From contig NZ_CP047130.1 in the NCBI RefSeq assembly GCF_009832865.1, positions 1,922,001-1,986,000 of the forward strand: a stretch of DNA of 64,000 nucleotides, in the 5' to 3' direction. The notes beneath the pieces were generated by a model. The model searched no databases. It was not told the origin of the DNA and was given only the letters and a program-made list of their open reading frames with translations. The stretch's first letter is position 1, and each line of letters starts with the position of its first letter. This document shows positions 61,911 to 64,000 of this stretch, one piece after another. Position numbers and translations under genes: made by a program. This DNA comes from Colwellia sp. 20A7 (lineage in GTDB: Bacteria > Pseudomonadota > Gammaproteobacteria > Enterobacterales > Alteromonadaceae).

Positions 61911-62798
61911 ATGGCAAATATAGCATTTATCGGTTTAGGTAATATGGGGAGCCCAATGGCTATTAACTTAGTTAAAGCAGGACATCAAGTTTGTGTCTTT
62001 GATTTATCTGAGTCTGCCGTCGCTCAAGTTGTCGCTCAAGGTGCTACGACTAAAGCAAGTGCAATCGAGTGTGTGAAAAATGCACAGTTTATTGTTTCCA
62101 TGCTGCCTGCAGGAAAGCATGTTGAAGGGGTTTATTTAACAGCTGAAACAGGATTAATTAACCATATTGAAAAAGGTAGTGTCGTTATTGATTCTTCAAC
62201 GATTGATGCTGCAACATCGCGTAAAGTAGCTTCCGCATTAGCAGGCCAAGGTATTAATTTTGTTGATGCTCCTGTCTCTGGTGGCGTTGGCGGTGCAGTT
62301 GCTGGCACATTAAGCTTTATGGTGGGAGGATCTATTGATGAGTTTAACCAAGTAGAACCCATTTTAAAAACTATGGGTAAAAATATTTTCCACGCAGGTG
62401 ATCATGGCGCAGGGCAAATAGCCAAAGCCTGTAATAATATGTTGTTGTCTGTATTAATGATTGGTACGAGTGAAGCATTACAATTAGGTTTAGCAAATGG
62501 GTTAGATGCAAAGGTTTTATCTAACATTATGAGTGAAAGTTCAGGCAGTAATTGGACATTAGATGTTTATAATCCGTGCCCGGATGTAATGGAAAATGTT
62601 CCCTCATCAAACGATTATAAAGGTGGATTTATGGTTGACTTGATGGCAAAAGACTTAGGTTTAGCTATGGATACAGCAGTTGATAGTCAATCATCAACCC
62701 CTATGGGAGCATTAGCACGTAATTTGTATGTAATGCATGCGGCGTCGGGTAATGGTGGAAAGGACTTCTCCAGCATATTTAACCTATTTAACAAATAA
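61911..62798 (+). CDS. mmsB: 3-hydroxyisobutyrate dehydrogenase
   Basis: A 295-residue NAD-dependent dehydrogenase. The dinucleotide-binding GLGNMGSPMA begins at residue 8; the substrate-binding DAPVSGGVGGA is at 119-129 and the catalytic lysine is K172 in AKACNNMLL. It oxidises 3-hydroxyisobutyrate to methylmalonate semialdehyde in valine degradation. The enzyme for the next step (MmsA) is not in the window. It starts behind an aaggaaag ribosome binding site. Confidence 0.95.
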   Translation: MANIAFIGLGNMGSPMAINLVKAGHQVCVFDLSESAVAQVVAQGATTKASAIECVKNAQFIVSMLPAGKHVEGVYLTAETGLINHIEKGSVVIDSSTIDAATSRKVASALAGQGINFVDAPVSGGVGGAVAGTLSFMVGGSIDEFNQVEPILKTMGKNIFHAGDHGAGQIAKACNNMLLSVLMIGTSEALQLGLANGLDAKVLSNIMSESSGSNWTLDVYNPCPDVMENVPSSNDYKGGFMVDLMAKDLGLAMDTAVDSQSSTPMGALARNLYVMHAASGNGGKDFSSIFNLFNK

Positions 62799-62827
62799 CT
62801 ATTAATAAAGTATAAATAGAGAATATT

Positions 62828-63589
62828 ATGAACTTAGAGAATAAAACAATTGTCATTACTGGTGGTGGTCAAGGTCTAGGCCGTACAATGGCAATTAACT
62901 TTGCTCAAAGTGGAGCCAATATAGCGTTAATTGATTTAAATGAAGCATTATTGGAAGAAACAGTAGCACTTATTGAAGAAAAAGGCGTAACAGTTAAATA
63001 CTATTTAGCAAACGTGAGTAATGAAGAGCAAGTTGAATCGACCTTTAAGCAAATTAATGAGGACTTTAATGGTATCGATGGCTTAATTAATAATGCAGGC
63101 ATATTACGTGATGGTATGTTTGTTAAAGCTAAAGATGGTGTAGTAAGTAAAAAAATGTCATTAGCGCAATTCCAATCTGTAATTGATGTTAATTTAACGG
63201 GTGTTTTTCTGTGTGGTAGAGAAGCTGCAGTGCATATGATTGAGTCTGGTCGTAAAGGTGTCATTATTAATATGTCATCAATCGCACGTGGTGGAAACAT
63301 AGGACAAACTAATTACGCTGCAGCAAAAGCTGGTGTGGTTGCGATGACAACAACATGGGCAAGAGAGTTAGGTCGACACGGTATTCGTGTTGGGGCAATA
63401 GCACCTGGTGTTATACGTACTGCTATGACTGATGCGATGAAACCGGAAATGCGAGATAGATTAGAAAAAATGAAACCCGTTGGGCGCTTGGGTGAAGCAG
63501 AAGAAATTGCACATACTGCAAAATACATTTTTGAAAATGAATTTTTCAGTGGCAGGGTGGTAGAAGTTGATGGTGGATTGGCAATGTAA
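62828..63589 (+). CDS. Short-chain dehydrogenase, candidate 2-methyl-3-hydroxybutyryl-CoA dehydrogenase
   Basis: A 253-residue SDR enzyme. TGGGQGLG at 11-18 binds NAD(P); NNAG is at 88-91; catalytic Ser near 150-151, Y163 and K167 (NYAAAKAG) are present. It resembles FabG, but its place after mmsB in the isoleucine/valine gene set, as in the Shewanella ivd operon (ivdG), suggests oxidation of 2-methyl-3-hydroxybutyryl-CoA. The gene is 29 bases after mmsB and ends the operon. Confidence 0.88.
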   Translation: MNLENKTIVITGGGQGLGRTMAINFAQSGANIALIDLNEALLEETVALIEEKGVTVKYYLANVSNEEQVESTFKQINEDFNGIDGLINNAGILRDGMFVKAKDGVVSKKMSLAQFQSVIDVNLTGVFLCGREAAVHMIESGRKGVIINMSSIARGGNIGQTNYAAAKAGVVAMTTTWARELGRHGIRVGAIAPGVIRTAMTDAMKPEMRDRLEKMKPVGRLGEAEEIAHTAKYIFENEFFSGRVVEVDGGLAM

Positions 63590-63692
63590 AACAATAATGC
63601 CATGTTTTTGAGTGTTTTTTGACTTAATTGAATGAGCTTTAAACACTTAAACATTAATTGATAAATAAATGCAAAAATAATGATATTTATGC

Positions 63693-63720
63693 TTGACCCA
63701 GTAAGAGAAATCTATACAAT
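63693..63720 (+). promoter_or_regulatory. Strong sigma70 promoter, upstream of a tandem pair
   Basis: TTGACC, 16-base spacer, TACAAT, followed by GCGCTCC, a GC-rich discriminator typical of growth-rate-controlled stable RNA promoters. Confidence 0.65.
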
Positions 63721-63886
63721 GCGCTCCAGTTCCAAGGGGTTCAGGCAAAACGAATCATCAACGGACTGTTTTAATAAGTTATCTCCTTTCATTTAATGAA
63801 TATTGATTAACTTAACGTTTACTTTTGATTTAAGTAATGAAGTGTTTAAGAGTTTGCAAAAACTTTTAAAAAATCAAAATAAAACG

Positions 63887-63914
63887 TTGACATTAAAACT
63901 CGGAAGCGTATAAT
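63887..63914 (+). promoter_or_regulatory. Consensus sigma70 promoter, probable rRNA operon promoter
   Basis: TTGACA, 16-base spacer, TATAAT: both boxes are perfect consensus. An A/T-rich stretch (63857-63886) like an UP element lies directly upstream. The transcript leader continues to the window end without a start codon, which fits an rRNA operon leader. Confidence 0.8.
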
Positions 63915-64000
63915 ATGCATCCTGCTTCGGGGCAACAGCAACGAGCAACACGATTCAAGTTAGACAATAGTTCAACTTAAATCGTTTAGGTGAAGAGCGA

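Larger units (their letters stand above)
63590..64000. other. Promoter and leader region, no gene seen
   Basis: About 410 bases after the short-chain dehydrogenase gene. It contains two strong tandem sigma70 promoters (63693-63720 and 63887-63914) but no protein gene. The end of the window is probably the 5' leader of an rRNA operon. Confidence 0.6.

Noticed and set aside
63313..63654. 113-codon open frame opposite the short-chain dehydrogenase gene
   Set aside because: Antisense shadow of an SDR gene with intact catalytic residues.

Overview
The window looks like the chromosome of a marine gammaproteobacterium of the order Alteromonadales, most likely Colwellia or a close relative (Colwelliaceae). 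Supporting this are the AT-rich sequence, gene orders shared with Shewanella and E. coli (sixA/smrB/prmB/aroC, lnt-corC-ybeY-ybeZ-miaB with ubiF divergent, purB-hflD-mnmA-rluE-icd), a monomeric NADP-isocitrate dehydrogenase, a DUF3718 protein and the liu/ivd branched-chain amino acid catabolic genes. The assignment rests on gene content and order only; no database search was possible.

Region 1 (1-11.4 kb) appears to be a complete uptake-and-activation module for an unidentified organic acid. It starts with the N-terminal part of a CbrA/CrbS-like SSF-domain sensor kinase (minus strand, cut by the window edge). On the plus strand follow an outer-membrane porin, all five parts of a Liv-type ABC transporter (two ATPases, two permeases, one binding protein), a long-chain-type acyl-CoA synthetase translationally coupled inside the transporter genes, a PaaK-like adenylate-forming protein with a degenerate P-loop, and a PaaI-like thioesterase. 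Several hairpins, a possible nine-residue leader peptide and a 14-bp tandem repeat surround the binding-protein gene. A complete IS256-family element (11430-12742), with inverted repeats and a perfect 8-bp target duplication, follows.

Region 2 (13-28.5 kb) carries a 1.5k-residue beta-propeller/PAS/GGDEF/EAL sensor, an M16 zinc protease, sixA, smrB, prmB, aroC, a small heat-shock protein, an exported thiol peroxidase, and a REC-CheC protein next to a diguanylate cyclase.

Region 3 (28.6-44.8 kb) is mostly conserved housekeeping: lnt, corC, ybeY, ybeZ, miaB, ubiF, purB, hflD, mnmA, rluE, icd (monomeric type), a DEAD-box helicase and another diguanylate cyclase.

Region 4 (45-49 kb) has an exported amidohydrolase, a patatin-like protein and a small secreted DUF3718 protein. 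The DUF3718 gene is preceded by a convincing class I cyclic di-GMP riboswitch with an overlapping terminator. Three GGDEF proteins and this c-di-GMP sensor lie within 36 kb.

Region 5 (49.2-63.6 kb) is branched-chain amino acid catabolism: liuRABCDE plus a two-subunit acetoacetate CoA-transferase (leucine), and divergently a thiolase, an acyl-CoA dehydrogenase broken by a one-base frameshift, a 3-hydroxyisobutyryl-CoA hydrolase, mmsB and a short-chain dehydrogenase (isoleucine/valine). Two matching TTTACG-N4-CGTAAA palindromes in the divergent gap are good LiuR operator candidates. The window ends with two tandem strong sigma70 promoters of the kind that drive rRNA operons; the RNA genes themselves lie beyond the end.
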